Origin: Azolla pinnata | Lineage: Eukaryota > Streptophyta > Polypodiopsida > Salviniales > Salviniaceae | Direction: 5' to 3' | Length of the DNA stretch: 49,057 nucleotides | Assembly (NCBI GenBank): GCA_037176905.1 | Contig: JBBBWG010030399.1 | Location: 1-49,057, forward strand | In this document: piece after piece, positions 12,504 to 24,000 of the stretch | How the letters are laid out: each line of letters starts with the position of its first letter | How positions within the stretch are numbered: the stretch's first letter is position 1 | Position numbers and translations under genes: made by a program | Notes under the pieces: model-generated | Databases searched by the model: none | What the model saw: the letters and a program-made list of their open reading frames with translations, nothing else | Told to the model about the DNA's origin: nothing

Positions 12504-12639
12504 GGCCAGGCACGGACAGAGACCGAGACGAGGTCGAGGGGGAGCGAGAAGAGGAGCAGAATCGAGAAAAGACCTGTTTTGAAATGGGGCCTGGAATGTG
12601 CAGAGAGAGTCCGTTGTGAAGGAGACACACCCCACACGT

Positions 12640-13205
12640 GCAGGCGCACACATGCATGCATGCATGCGCATCCATCGTCACCATGCGCATACGCACATGC
12701 GCACATGCCTGCACACTCGCACGCATGCATGCCTGCATGCGCATCCTCGCCTCCATGTGCACGGACGCATGCATACAGATACACATGCCTGCATGCGTAC
12801 CCATCATCTCCATGACCATACATGCATGCAAGCCTCACCGACATCTCCATTTGCAATGTGCATACATGCATGCATGCATCACCTCCGCATGCATACATAA
12901 AACGCTCCACATCACCTCCGTATGCATGCATGCATACGTACATACATGCATACACACATGCCTGCCTGCGTATCCATCGTCTCCATGTGCATACATACAA
13001 GCATGCATGCATGCATGCCTATCCGTCATCTTCAAATGCAATGTATGTACATGCATGCATGCATGCCTGTCCATCATCTTGTAGGCACACATGCATGCGT
13101 CACCATCATCTCCATGGGCACACGTGCATGCATGCGTACATATCGATCGACATGCACAACTATATGAGCAAGATCCAATGCATGCATACATGTATGCATG
13201 TTGTG
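12640..13205. repeat. TGCATG/CATGCA (RY-motif) degenerate array upstream of CDC27
   Basis: About 560 bp is built from CATGCATG, TGCATGCG, CATACATG and similar steps, with interspersed CATC(A/G)TC(T/A)CCAT spacers repeating roughly every 45-60 bp. CATGCA is the known RY element bound by plant B3-domain factors (ABI3, FUS3, LEC2). The array starts about 140 bp upstream of the CDC27 ATG. All six frames are open for long stretches with Met/His/Cys/Ala bias, which is a by-product of the repeat. Confidence 0.8.
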
Positions 13206-13225
13206 ATTAGGCATTCATGCAATGG

Positions 13226-13534
13226 CTACAAGCAAGGTGGTGTTGTTGCAGTCCTAGGGTTAAGCTTGGGATCAAAGCTTAGAGTATGATCAGGGTTAAT
13301 GTTAGGATTATGATTGGGATTGGGATTACAACTTGGATGGGTTGGAAATTGCACATGCAATTTGATAAGCTTTAGCTGCTCGTCGTTCAGTGCAAAACAA
13401 TTGGTCTTCTCCTTCATCATCGTCGAGGAGGCGGCCCAACTAAACCGAGCTCGAAGCATAGCGTTGCCTTGAGCACAGAGCTGGTTGACAGACACCATGT
13501 CAACCACATCAACCCTTTCTTGTGCTATCGTCAT
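13226..13534 (-). CDS. hypothetical small ORF, 102 aa (doubtful)
   Basis: The frame starts at a true ATG (13534) and ends next to the RY array. The first 65 residues have an ordinary composition (MTIAQERVDVVDMV...) and match no family I recognise. The C-terminal third is Asn-Pro rich (CNPNPNHNPNINPD), encoded by a degenerate telomere-like tract as in the bHLH exon. No neighbouring exons could be identified. It may be a real short protein, an exon of an unrecognised gene or a chance frame. Confidence 0.2.
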   Translation of the reverse strand: MTIAQERVDVVDMVSVNQLCAQGNAMLRARFSWAASSTMMKEKTNCFALNDEQLKLIKLHVQFPTHPSCNPNPNHNPNINPDHTLSFDPKLNPRTATTPPCL

Positions 13535-14093
13535 TCAACTTGTGCATATCATTGTAACTGCATTTACCATGGCTAAAGGTTGGCACCATGTGTGACTAGA
13601 GATGGAGTAACCCCGTATTTTGAACATACATAGGAGCTTTGGAGGGTCAAAGCTCGAATTAGGCGTCATGAGCAAGGCATCAAGCGAGGCATCTGAGGAT
13701 TCGAGAGAAGCGGAGGCGAGATTCCAGCTCGGAATCAGAATCATCCGTAAATCAAAGGCCAATATCACAGGGGGGGAAGAGGAACAAGGGAGTTCTGATC
13801 CGGCGGTTTTCCCGCAGCTACATCACGCTTCTCGCTACCACACGAAAACAAACTTCAGAGGGTGGAGCTCAGCATCGGCGCGGCGGCCGAGATTCCGAGA
13901 GGGATCCGGCAGAAAGCAGAGGCGAGATTTGCGACGAAAACTCGCTGAACAGCAATACGAGTCGACTGACGGAAGCTCGTGGAATCCATAACCTGAGAAT
14001 ATACATGACAGTATCAGACAAAAATCAAATGCAGGAAAGCCATGCAAAAAGCAGGGTTTCTGAAAGCTAGATAGATAGATGTACACTAGGGAA

Positions 14094-14237
14094 GAGAGAG
14101 GGGCATTTCTGAGATCAATGGAACTTGGAGGGGTATTCATGTACAATTTCCTTAAACCTAACGCAGAGAGAGAGAGAGGGGCATTTCTGAGATTAATGGA
14201 AATTGCGGGGTATTCTTCTACTATTTTTCTCAAACAG
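14094..14237. repeat. 78-bp-period tandem duplication upstream of ERD2
   Basis: Two diverged copies of about 65 bp share GAGAGGGGCATTTCTGAGAT, then ATGGAA, then GGGGTATTC and a C-T-x-AAA end, offset by 78 bp. They lie 215-360 bp upstream of the ERD2 start. Confidence 0.7.
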
Positions 14238-14450
14238 AGAAATACATGGAGCAGCAGGAACGCGGAGCAGGCAAGCGGCAGCGGTAGCAGAAGCAGAAGC
14301 AGAAGCCGCAGCAGAAGCAAGCAGCAGAAGCAAACAGCGGAACGTGGAAATCCGTCAGGCAGATCACATACGTTGGAAAGCGCCTCTCTCGAATCGCTCC
14401 CTTCCTTCTCCTTGTGCTGGAGGATACCCGCATTCGGGTTCGAGGCGGCC

Positions 14451-17400
14451 ATGAATATATTCCGCTTCGCCGGAGATATGTCCCATCTCTTCAGCATCCT
14501 CCTGTTGCTGCTCAAGATCCACACCATCAAATCATGTGCCGGTAACTTCCTTCACTCTTCTTTCCTTTTTTTTTTCTCGTTCGCTCCTCGATCCAGCTGT
14601 CTATGCCTTTGTGATCCGGCTTATTTCTGCCAAATTATGCTTTTTTTTTCTGGTTCATGTTCTTGTACGAACCCTGGAAATATGCGTCAGAGAGTTTGCA
14701 CGATATGGAAAGTGTGTGTTTTTTCTGCTTCCTCGTAGCTTGAGCGTCTTTTTCTGTCGGATCTGAAGATGTTAGTCGAGAAAACGAATTCGTGCTGTTG
14801 TTTTTAGATGTTGGAAGGAATTATTCTTTAGATTGTGTAGCAGCATTATGGATAGGAAAAGCCGTTTGGGAAAAACTCCCGTTCAGAACTGGGTTTGTGA
14901 TGATGTCAAAGTCGTAGAAACACTAAAAGGACGCAAATACTCTTTTACATGTATGAAATATGGATGTAGTATGATTTGAACAAATTCGTAGTATATACAC
15001 CATGTATTGAAAACGTGTGTTGTCTATGATCCTGTTGTAGAAACATGAATACAGCTGATATAGTTGATCATATCTTACATGAATGAAATATATATAAAGC
15101 TGATTGTATATGAACTCGACCAAATTTCTAGCATCTCTACACACCCATTTATGATCATGTTGTAGAAATATGGATATAGCTGACATAGTGTAGATTCTCT
15201 CTAACCAGAACGAAATCTGTATATACCTGATGTAATGTAACTTTGAGGAAATTCGTAGCATCCACACACCTTTAATATTATGTTTCCCTTTCTGATCACT
15301 TCTCAATCTGTAATTTCAAACTTGCAGTTCAGGCTTATGACCTTGCATATATTATAAGATGATTGGTGATTGTATGGAAAGGAAATATGGATATCAATTC
15401 TTTAAATAATCAGTTGACGTGAACTATTTTAAATTGACATGGTTTTTCTTGCAGGCATTTCCTTGAAGACTCAAGAACTCTATGCACTTGTTTTTGCCAC
15501 CCGCTATTTGGACATATTCACTGATTATATCTCATTATATAACACTGTCATGAAGATATTCTTCTTATGGAGTTCATTCACAATCGTGTGGTACATGAGG
15601 TACCATAGAGTGGTCCGGCGCTCATATGACAAAGAACTAGATACATTTCGGCACTTATTTTTGATTATTCCATGCCTTATATTGGCGATAATTCTGCATG
15701 ACAAGTTCACATTTCGTGAGGTATATCAAGCGTATCTGCCACCTTATTTTTCATAACTACATTTCGTTATTTATATAAACACATCATTTTAAATCATGAA
15801 AGCATCTTGATCTTTGCTAATGGGTCTGATGGTTAAACCAATTAAATTTTCGATGCCAAAATTCATGATGATTTTATGTTTAAAATGCAGTGATAGCGAC
15901 ATGTTCATTTACACTGAATGCATCAAAGGCATGCATGCATTACACTGAATTTCTCAAGATTTAGGAGGAAGGGTGCATCATCAAGAAGTGTTTGTGCCAC
16001 AATTTTGGAACGCCATTTTGGAAACTTTATTCCCTTTCATTGTGATCAATGCAACTTAACCGTAGTTTCAATAACTAGTTTGGATGTAATAAGTAGCAAT
16101 GATTGTGCCATCTATGTACTTATCTATATTCAATAATCCTTTAAAGTTTCTATGCAAAACAATTTACTATGTGCTTAAGCCTTTGTAAGAGGTGGATACA
16201 TCGCAATTGGTAGATATGTATTGTTTCACGACAGTAAATGTATCTTAGTCCCTTGGAATAGTGTGCTTTGTACAATCAAGTTTACAATCATGTATGAACA
16301 CCACAATTAGGTAGAGAGGTGTTTTATGGTTGTACATACACATCGCCCTCAATAGAAGACATGCTGCAACCAATGATTGGTATCCATTAGAAGATGAATA
16401 GAGAAGTAGAAAATTTGTCTGTGCTCTGCAACTCTTTTTTATTTTTTGTTTTGATTATGTAGGTGATGTGGACGTTCTCATTATATCTTGAAGCAGTTGC
16501 AATACTTCCACAGCTTGTGTTACTACAGAGGACTAAAAATGTAGATAATCTAACTGGGAACTACGTGTTTTTACTTGGGTAAGGGTTTCGATATTGTAAA
16601 TACTCTTTATGCTCCATCACAGCAACCCACTGATTTTATAAGTTTATTCTTTGCAGTGCCTATAGAGGCTTGTACATTGTAAATTGGATTTATCGTTACT
16701 TCACAGAAAGCCATTACAGGAGATGGATCAGTAAGTGTCTCCCCTTGCATGAGGGAGTTATGGGGGATAATTCAAATCATTAATATATCTATTTATTTAA
16801 TTCTTATTTTGGGTTCTTGTCACACAGTTATGTGTGGTCCTTTCTACAATGATTGTTACGAGGTTTGAAAGGCCATAAATTAAAATCAATGTAAAGTTCA
16901 GTTGTAGGATACCCTATCCTTTCCCTTGATATTGTTTGAACCCGAAAAAAAGGTGAAATGAAATCTTTATTTGCTAGTGTAAGTAAACGAGATGTAGCAT
17001 ATACAAAGATAGGGATGTGGACTTTCTGTAAAGGCCTTTCCTAGAATCTCTAACCATTACTTTTAGTCTCTGAACTCTATAATAATAATAAGGCTCAGTA
17101 AGGGGTTTAGGGTTTAGATCGCTCATAATAATATGCCCTATGAATGTGCATTTTCCAAGTCCCCAACCAATTAAACCAGTAACTCGTTTAGAGGTAGTGA
17201 GACCCATGTCTCTGAGGTAGAAGGAATGTAGTGTACCCGAGAGCATGTGTTTTGAGAGAGTGTGCAAAGAGATATATTCCTTTTACATGCAGCGTGGATT
17301 TCCGGTCTTGTCCAAACTGCTTTATATGCAGACTTTTTCTATTACTATCTAAAGAGGTACTTATCTTTCCCTTTGGCTGTTTTTAAATTATGGGATCTGT

Positions 17401-18115
17401 TCCATCTTAATCAGATAAACCTTTTATGCTCATTTGGGGTGTGTGTGTGTGTGTGTGATTTTATGTTTGGTTAAGTAACCGTGATACTAATATAGTAATA
17501 ATAATCAAATGCAATATATTATAATGTCATCCTACTTATTATTCGACCCATATCAGCAAAGATGGTATAGAATTGTGCACATGATACTGTGGCACGTATA
17601 GATCTGCATGCCAGTTGTATTATCTGCCAGAGAGATTTCCTAGCATCATTTCTATGGTGCTGCAGCAGTCATCTTGGCCTCTAGGTTGTGAATCTAGGTT
17701 GTGATCCCTTCCTTAAAGAGACATCTTTGCTTCTGTACTCGTTAGTGGTCAAGACATTGATCTGATAAAGTGTGATAACACTATATATATATTCAAAAAC
17801 TACTATGTTGGGCAGATTGCGAGAAGTGGGTAGACATGATAATAAGTCACCTTTTTATTGCCTCCTTGGTGTATTTCTCAAAGTGCACTCTTTGTTCGCA
17901 TGCAATGCTGTTCTAGTTAGTGTAACCGTAAGTGTTCATCATTCAGCATTTCTTTGCTGAATGGGCAGGTGCGTATAAGGCTCTCTCTGAATTTATGAGA
18001 GAAAGATGTACCATAACGGGTAGTATGATTCGGAATCCCGAAGTGCTAACAAAATTTTGCTCTGTTCATTTTTTACAGCTGGAGGAATAGCGAGAAACTA
18101 CAGCTGCCAGCATGA
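14451..18115 (+). CDS. ERD2: ER lumen K/HDEL receptor (ERD2)
   Basis: ERD2 binds C-terminal K/HDEL signals of escaped ER proteins in the acidic Golgi and returns them to the ER by COPI transport. Six exons: 14451-14541, 15455-15720, 16463-16578, 16657-16730, 17293-17356 and 18079-18115. They total 648 nt and give 215 aa, the typical family length. Visible signatures include MNIFRFAGDMSHL at the start, KSCAGISLKTQELYALVF, RRSYDKELDTFRH, LEAVAILPQLVLLQR, NVDNLTGNYVFLLGAYRG and SGLVQTALYADFFYYY. The C-terminus ends KLQLPA. The seven hydrophobic segments of the fold are all present. Every exon junction is GT-AG and in phase, and the last exon has only 37 nt. It is divergent from CDC27. Identification is secure; assignment to the A or B paralogue is not attempted. 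Confidence 0.96.
17439..17457. repeat. (GT)n microsatellite in the last ERD2 intron
   Basis: A pure GT run lies about 80 bp after the exon-5 donor. Confidence 0.85.
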
Positions 18116-20513
18116 TGTAGTTATTTTACATCGACTCTTTCAGGCGTCAAACTATGTATTTTTTGAGAACTCTGTCGCGACTGACAAAATTAGTGCCTGT
18201 AATATTTAGTTCGAAATCATTCTTACAGTGTATTCGAGTTCTTAATGTAAGTCTTAATTGTAGGCTGTTTCAGAGGATCAAAACTTTAAAAAAGTCTTAA
18301 TTATAGACTGTTCGAGCGGATCAAAACTTTCATAAGCTTTCATATGATGTTCATTGAGGCATCTGAGGCCATTGAGGAATTCTTTTGTGTATGTATTTTT
18401 AATATTTTAAAGGCGAATGTATTTCAGAGTTGCAAACCATGTTTTAACAGCGTCCACTAGCAAGTATTTTCCTTACAAGTTTCCTGCTTGATTTGTCGTC
18501 TTGTCAAATTATTTCCTACTGATTATTTAATTTAGGTCATTGAAGAGCAGTTTCCTATTTGTGGGGTAAGTAAATAACAAAATGATATACCTGAAAACAC
18601 ATGAACAGGATGTGATCTAATTTGTGCTCGAAAATCGAATCTGTAAACTTCTTGATGTTGAATGTAATGCTTGAAGACATCTAGATGTCTTGTTGGTCAG
18701 ATCTCTACCAGGATTTGTAGAAGATTGGAAGAAAATAGACGTTCTCATGCTCAGGTGGATGCTGGATCTGAAAACTCAAAACACGAGAAGATGAATGTTG
18801 CACGATAAAACTATTCCTTCTACCTAAAGAATGCTGGCCAAATATGATGCACCATGATTGGCTAGTGCTTTGACAAAGTCAAGTTCAATGTCCAAACTCA
18901 AATCAATAGTGTTTCGACAGATCAATTCAAATTCAAAGTGGTGGAAGATTATAATTAAGTCATCCTTGTTTGGTTGGATAAAGATTGTATGATTGAGGCA
19001 TCCTTGAACGTATGACATCCAAGAGCTGCCACAAGAGTGAAACAAAAACATTTCCTTTGTGCATCACTCCATGCATAACCTTACCAGTATGTTATCTTAC
19101 AGAGTTTGGAATCAAGGCAGACCAAGAACAACTGGCCGTTTAATTGAGATGGTCAATAATGGGCTTGAATCGATTCAAACCCTTCATGAAAGATGATCAA
19201 CAATTGCAACAGACGGAGGAGGTGGATTGAAAACTGCTCGTTGCGTTGAGACAAAATCTCTACTTGTGAAGCTCAGAGGTGTTTGGCCATTTGAGTCGGA
19301 GAACGGCTAGCAACAGAGGCACTGCATCCGCAGCAAAAACTAAACTAACCCAGTGCTAGCTTCAGTTTTAAGGTCCATAGATGTTAGCTTATGATTATGC
19401 TTGTAAAGATTGGGATTTATGAGACCTAAGAAAATCTGGCAACTAGGTATCATCTGTCTATCCAATCATGTGCAAGTTTCCAATGGCCCGCATCAAGTAA
19501 AGTCGCAAGGAATATCACAAACAAGAAAGCAATCGTGTCCTCCATCATACGTAGCCGATGTCGGCATCACGACGAATTCTCCGTTCTGCACTCGGAGAAA
19601 TTTTGTAGTAGAGCTTGAATGTTTTGTCTAGCCAGAAGCGGTGGAGCTATCGGCAAAAATTTCCACACCAGATCAAGTTGAGCTCCATTTTGATTGGTTG
19701 GCAACTGATATTTGGTGTGCATGCAAAGTCGTAAAGAGCTCATCATGTTTCTTAAGAGCAGGTTGTTGCAGACCTTCGAGAAGCTTTTCTGGTTTCCTTG
19801 CGCCAGGGCCCTAAACTTTCGCCGATTAATCTTGATTGCGATGAGAACGACTCGGTCATGCCTGTCGATGGAAGGAAGAGTTGTTTTGGTTCATGCTGAC
19901 GGGATGAGCCAAAACTAGAAAAAAACGATAAATTTGGATTAGCATGCAGCTTGGCCTGCTGTGAACCCATTTGCGCGAATCAGGGCGCATCGATCGCTCC
20001 CATCGGGCCCGCATTCAGATGCGGTCATCGCGATGCTAACTTACTTGAAGTGGGATCGATTGGGCTCGACTTTGCAGCATCGAGTTTGGGCTCGTCATCT
20101 GCCCGAGCTCGGTTTCTACGAAAAGACTAACGCTTTGAACGAGGTTTTAGCGGAAGCTCTCCGAGCAAGGTACAGAAGCCGCTTACACATTTTGGCAACA
20201 GGGTTTTGGAGCAGATTCATGGCGGTGGCGATTGGACCCTAAGATCGCATGCTTCCTGGCACAGGCCTTGGTGGCGATGTGTTGCATTGTTCGAATGCTA
20301 CAGATCGGTCAATAAGAAACACACGTTGCAGATCATCGGAACAAGAAAAAAGCACAAGAGCAGAGACCGAAGCAGAGCAGAGGCGAATCGAGCGCTTGCG
20401 TATAACGACGAATCTCGGACGATTCGGATTCGTCGAGAATCGACTTGTTTTCGACGAGCCCGGATCGGTTCGACGGAAACATCGCGTTGTTGCGCCATCG
20501 ATCAACGGGATGG
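18116..20513. other. spacer between ERD2 and Rab3GAP: no gene recognised
   Basis: This holds the ERD2 3' UTR and the upstream flank of the next gene. A 43-bp-period duplication (GTCTTAAT(T/A)...GATCAAAACTTT) lies at 18251-18331. Several frames of 65-95 codons are open between 19400 and 20500, but none begins with a convincing exon or matches a family I know, and no splice chain could be built. Confidence 0.5.
18251..18331. repeat. 43-bp-period duplication in the ERD2 3' flank
   Basis: Copies begin GTCTTAAT at 18251 and 18294 and share GGATCAAAACTTT, with a few substitutions. Confidence 0.7.
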
Positions 20514-20571
20514 TCTAAACCCTAAACCCTAAACCCTAACCCTAACCCTAAACCCTAAACCCTAAACCCTA
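20514..20571. repeat. telomere-like CCCTAAA/CCCTAA tract upstream of Rab3GAP
   Basis: About eight consecutive units run in the C-rich orientation: mostly the seven-base plant telomere unit CCCTAAA, with two six-base CCCTAA units in the middle. It is about 430 bp upstream of the Rab3GAP start codon. Each AAACCCTA inside it is a telo-box, a sequence known to be bound by plant TRB/Myb-type factors. Confidence 0.9.
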
Positions 20572-21000
20572 TCGGATGTCTAACGTTCGAATCCCACCTC
20601 CTTCCAAAGAAAATGTCTCCCCTTCGATTCTCAAGAAAACCACCCAAGAATGTGCAGGAGACGAAATCGCCCATCATCGGCTGAATCATTCATTCGCCTC
20701 TCCTCCCTCCACGTCAGCCATTGGATTTCTCCATCAGAGAGCCCTCAAAGTCTTTCCCTTCCCTTCTCCCCCCCCTCCCCTCCCTCTTCGATTCGATTGA
20801 TTGCCCTCCATTCAAATCGCCCACCTCCATTCAAACCGCGGTCCTCCCCAATGGATCAGCCCGCATCGATGATCGATGTGGCTTGATTGATCTATCCTTC
20901 CAAAGCTGGGATATTCATCTACAGAACGGCTGATAGCTATAAGAACGGCCCGGGTACTGAAGATTTAGGGCTCTGGATATTTCATGGACAGTTCCACAAT

Positions 21001-24000
21001 ATGGGGCGCACCACAGGAACTCCGGCGCTTGGAGCTTTAATGGCTTCCTCTATCCTCTCTAGAGCCAAATGCGGTGAGCTTGTAATCTTCTTGATTTCAA
21101 AGAGAAAAGATTTGTTTTGATCGGCGGTCGCCCTTAGATTCGATCTCGTTAGTGTTTCATCTGATAATTTTTTGTCAACATGTGATTTTTCTGGCTGTTT
21201 TTTGTGTTGATTTTTTTTTTCCGATCGATGTTCTTTTCCCCACTTGTTTTCTGTAATTAATTTGTCCAATCAATCCTAGTTTCTTATCATTTTATTGTTC
21301 TCTATCTCCACCACGTGAGAAGCAGTAAAAAATCAAGATGTTATAATGCCTCTAAATTGGCCAATTGATTTTCTTATTTCCCGTTATATTCTGTCTGACG
21401 GATCATGACTTGCGATTCATATGATCATTGTTTTTTTCGTTTATCTCATTATTTTTCTGTTCATATCTCATCTAATCCATTGAATTTTTGTATTTTGTTT
21501 GTGTGACACATGTATCCGATGAACATGTTTTTGTTCATACCTCATCGAATGATCACTTGCATCTCCTTTTCTGCCATCAGCCTTGAACACAGCAGCTGCA
21601 AAAGCCGAGAAGCTTATCACAGAAATCAAGGAAGATATCAAATTAGAATTCGGCAGATCTAGCTCAGCAAGTGCCGGTATGTTCCCTTTCTTTCGCGTCA
21701 ACCTTTATCGTGTACATAGACAGCCCATATGATGCATCTCATATTGGCCATTATTATATGAGGGCTTGCATCTCGTATTGCGCAATATTATATAATGGCT
21801 CGCATCTCATACTGCCGCATTATTATGCGGTGGCTATCCCGCTACATATTACTGCATGAATTCTGATGGATTGCTCATTAAACGTGCAATGCTTATGGAA
21901 AATTATGCCCTACGACACCCCTGAAACTAACCTATTATTAAGATCCGAAGAAGTCAGACTTGAACCCCCCTATGTGTTTCTAGATGATGGATCCAACACT
22001 GTGCATGATGATGTGATGTATGCGTTTGGATATCGCATGTCATGAGGTCCCAACCTGCACAAGTTCATATGATTGATGTCACTCCAGGCATATTAAACGA
22101 TGAGACATCCCACCATAATTAGTGTATGGCAGGTGGCACTCTTTGCAATCTTAAAGTATTTATCAGGAGCTGTTTGCTGAAATGTGATGGATGTCACATT
22201 ATGTGGTGCGTAGTGTGCCAGATATGCTATTGTAATTTTCCACGATGGAACATTATATGCCAAGGGGATTGGTATATAGAGGCTGACATGTTTGTCAAAC
22301 TCACGATTATGAGTGCTGCTTCCCATTCTAAAGATTGAGTAAGATTCCCATAAAGGTCGGCTAGGTATGTCATTTATGTCTTTGTCATTGAAGGTATTAC
22401 CTTGGGATACATCCCTCCATTGTGTTTTCTTATGCATGGTGTTTATTAGAAGGATGATTCAGGCAGCAGTTGGCGATATCCATTTTATAAATTCCTTCAT
22501 ATATTTTTTCTTGTTAGGCAAATTGGACAATTTTGTCTCTGACAGTATTTGACCCTGTTATATCATCCTTGAGACATTTGGCAATAACTGTCATCCATAC
22601 TCCCATGTATTTTTTCAAGAATTGAGCAAATTGGACAGTGTCTCTTAACTATCAACCATGTCTAAGGAAGGACACAAGATTGGTACTTGGCTAATACTGA
22701 ACGAAAATCTAGGTGTAAGTGTTAGAGGGAAGCGGAACTGATGTAAAAGGACAAATGCATAAACATCACAAAACTAAGGATACTGGTTAGGAATTATTTA
22801 TGGAGATTATGGAACTAAGGGAATGTATGGTATAACTAACTCCAAGCAGTAATTAATAATTATTCTGCGAAGTTGTTTTTAAAAGGATTTATTGATGAGT
22901 TAGTGCAGCTTGTAAAATGAATGCCAGTACGGTTGGTCTGGAAATTCCTGATTGTAACAATCTCTATGGTGCATCAGATGAACTTAAAAATAATACAGAA
23001 TGGAATGTACAGCCTGTTCTGGACCAAAGCTTTGAAGATAGACTATGTGCCTGCGTCCTCAACATCTCAAAGGTTCATATTCATCTCCTTTCTGAACATG
23101 GATGAAATAAATTCTGAAGATAGCAAGAATATATATAAAAACTTGAGTTTTCCTTGACTACTTAATAAAAACAGGATTTAGACAAGTATATTCTTCTTTC
23201 ATGTAAAGAAGAAGATGATGGAAATAAAGTACCTATAAAACTGAGGGTGTCAGCCGATCTTCTTGAGGTTTGAATTCTCTGTCTTATATTTTTTGGTCAT
23301 CGGTTGTAACCAGAAAGAGCTTTTCGTTCAGTTGACGATTTAACCCTATAAAATAGACTGTCGTTCAGTTGATGTTTCAACCATGGGAAATAGACTATGT
23401 ATAGCTACAATTTAGGATGGATATGAGTTTTACATTTTGTAGCTTTGAGTTTCTACCTTTTATTACTCAAGTGCAAATGCTACTTGGACTGCCGTGTGCC
23501 AGCTTCTGCAGGATAACAAGGAGCTGCAAAATCTGAGATTTGAATTCGTGCCCACGAAGATGCAAGAGGATGAATTTTGGAAGTGCTTCTTTATGACTTT
23601 TGATAAAGTGAAACAAGAGGTTCATTGTTTGGACAGCTGGGAACGTCTGCAGGATCAAGTGAAACAAGAGGTTCAAATTGAATCTGGGGTAAGTTTTGTC
23701 TGTACGGCAATAAATCATCAGCAATGATGTAGGTGTCAGATGACCTGAGAGTGGATGTAGATCACCGCCCATGTTACTCCATACCTACACTAGAAATAGA
23801 TTTCGAAATTCAACGTATTATTGATAGTCATGCTAGCATCACAAAGGTCCCAAAATCCTTTTCTGTGCAGAGTCCAAGAGCAGATCCAGCTGATGAAGAT
23901 GCAGAAGAGAAGGCTACACCTGTTGTGCTCGTTCCCTCATCAAGGCTGCTGAGGAAGCTATTTTCAGTTATCGAGTGAGATAGTTTGCCTTTACTCTTTT

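Larger units (their letters stand above)
12504..14450. promoter_or_regulatory. shared divergent 5' region of CDC27 (left) and ERD2 (right)
   Basis: The two start codons are 1.95 kb apart and point outward, so this spacer must hold both promoters. It contains the RY-rich repeat (12640-13205), a degenerate telomere-like stretch (about 13245-13330), a small unassigned open frame (13226-13534, minus), a 78-bp-period duplication (14094-14237) and an AGCAGAAG-type low-complexity run (about 14270-14340) just before the ERD2 ATG. I see no clear TATA box that I would assign to either gene. Confidence 0.6.

Noticed and set aside
12299..13289. Several 80-240 codon frames rich in Met, His, Cys and Ala on both strands
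   Set aside because: All arise from the TGCATG array, which lacks stops in most frames, plus the antisense of CDC27 exon 1.
13620..13991. 123-codon plus-strand frame upstream of ERD2
   Set aside because: Starts cleanly but has no recognisable domain and overlaps open frames on the other strand; not enough to call a gene.
19961..20518. Overlapping 65-108 codon frames before the telomeric tract
   Set aside because: Arg/Ser-rich, no recognisable domain, several frames open at once because of higher GC content, no splice chain.
20575..20605. tRNA-like GTTCGAATCCCACC segment
   Set aside because: The T-loop-like sequence is present, but the 5' side of the stem does not pair and no D-arm, anticodon arm or acceptor stem could be found upstream.
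23461..23511. Extension of Rab3GAP exon 5 upstream (reading SANATWTAVCQLLQ)
   Set aside because: The frame is open, but the only upstream AG (at CTCAAG) is out of phase with exon 4; the GCAG before 23512 is in phase and follows a pyrimidine-rich stretch.
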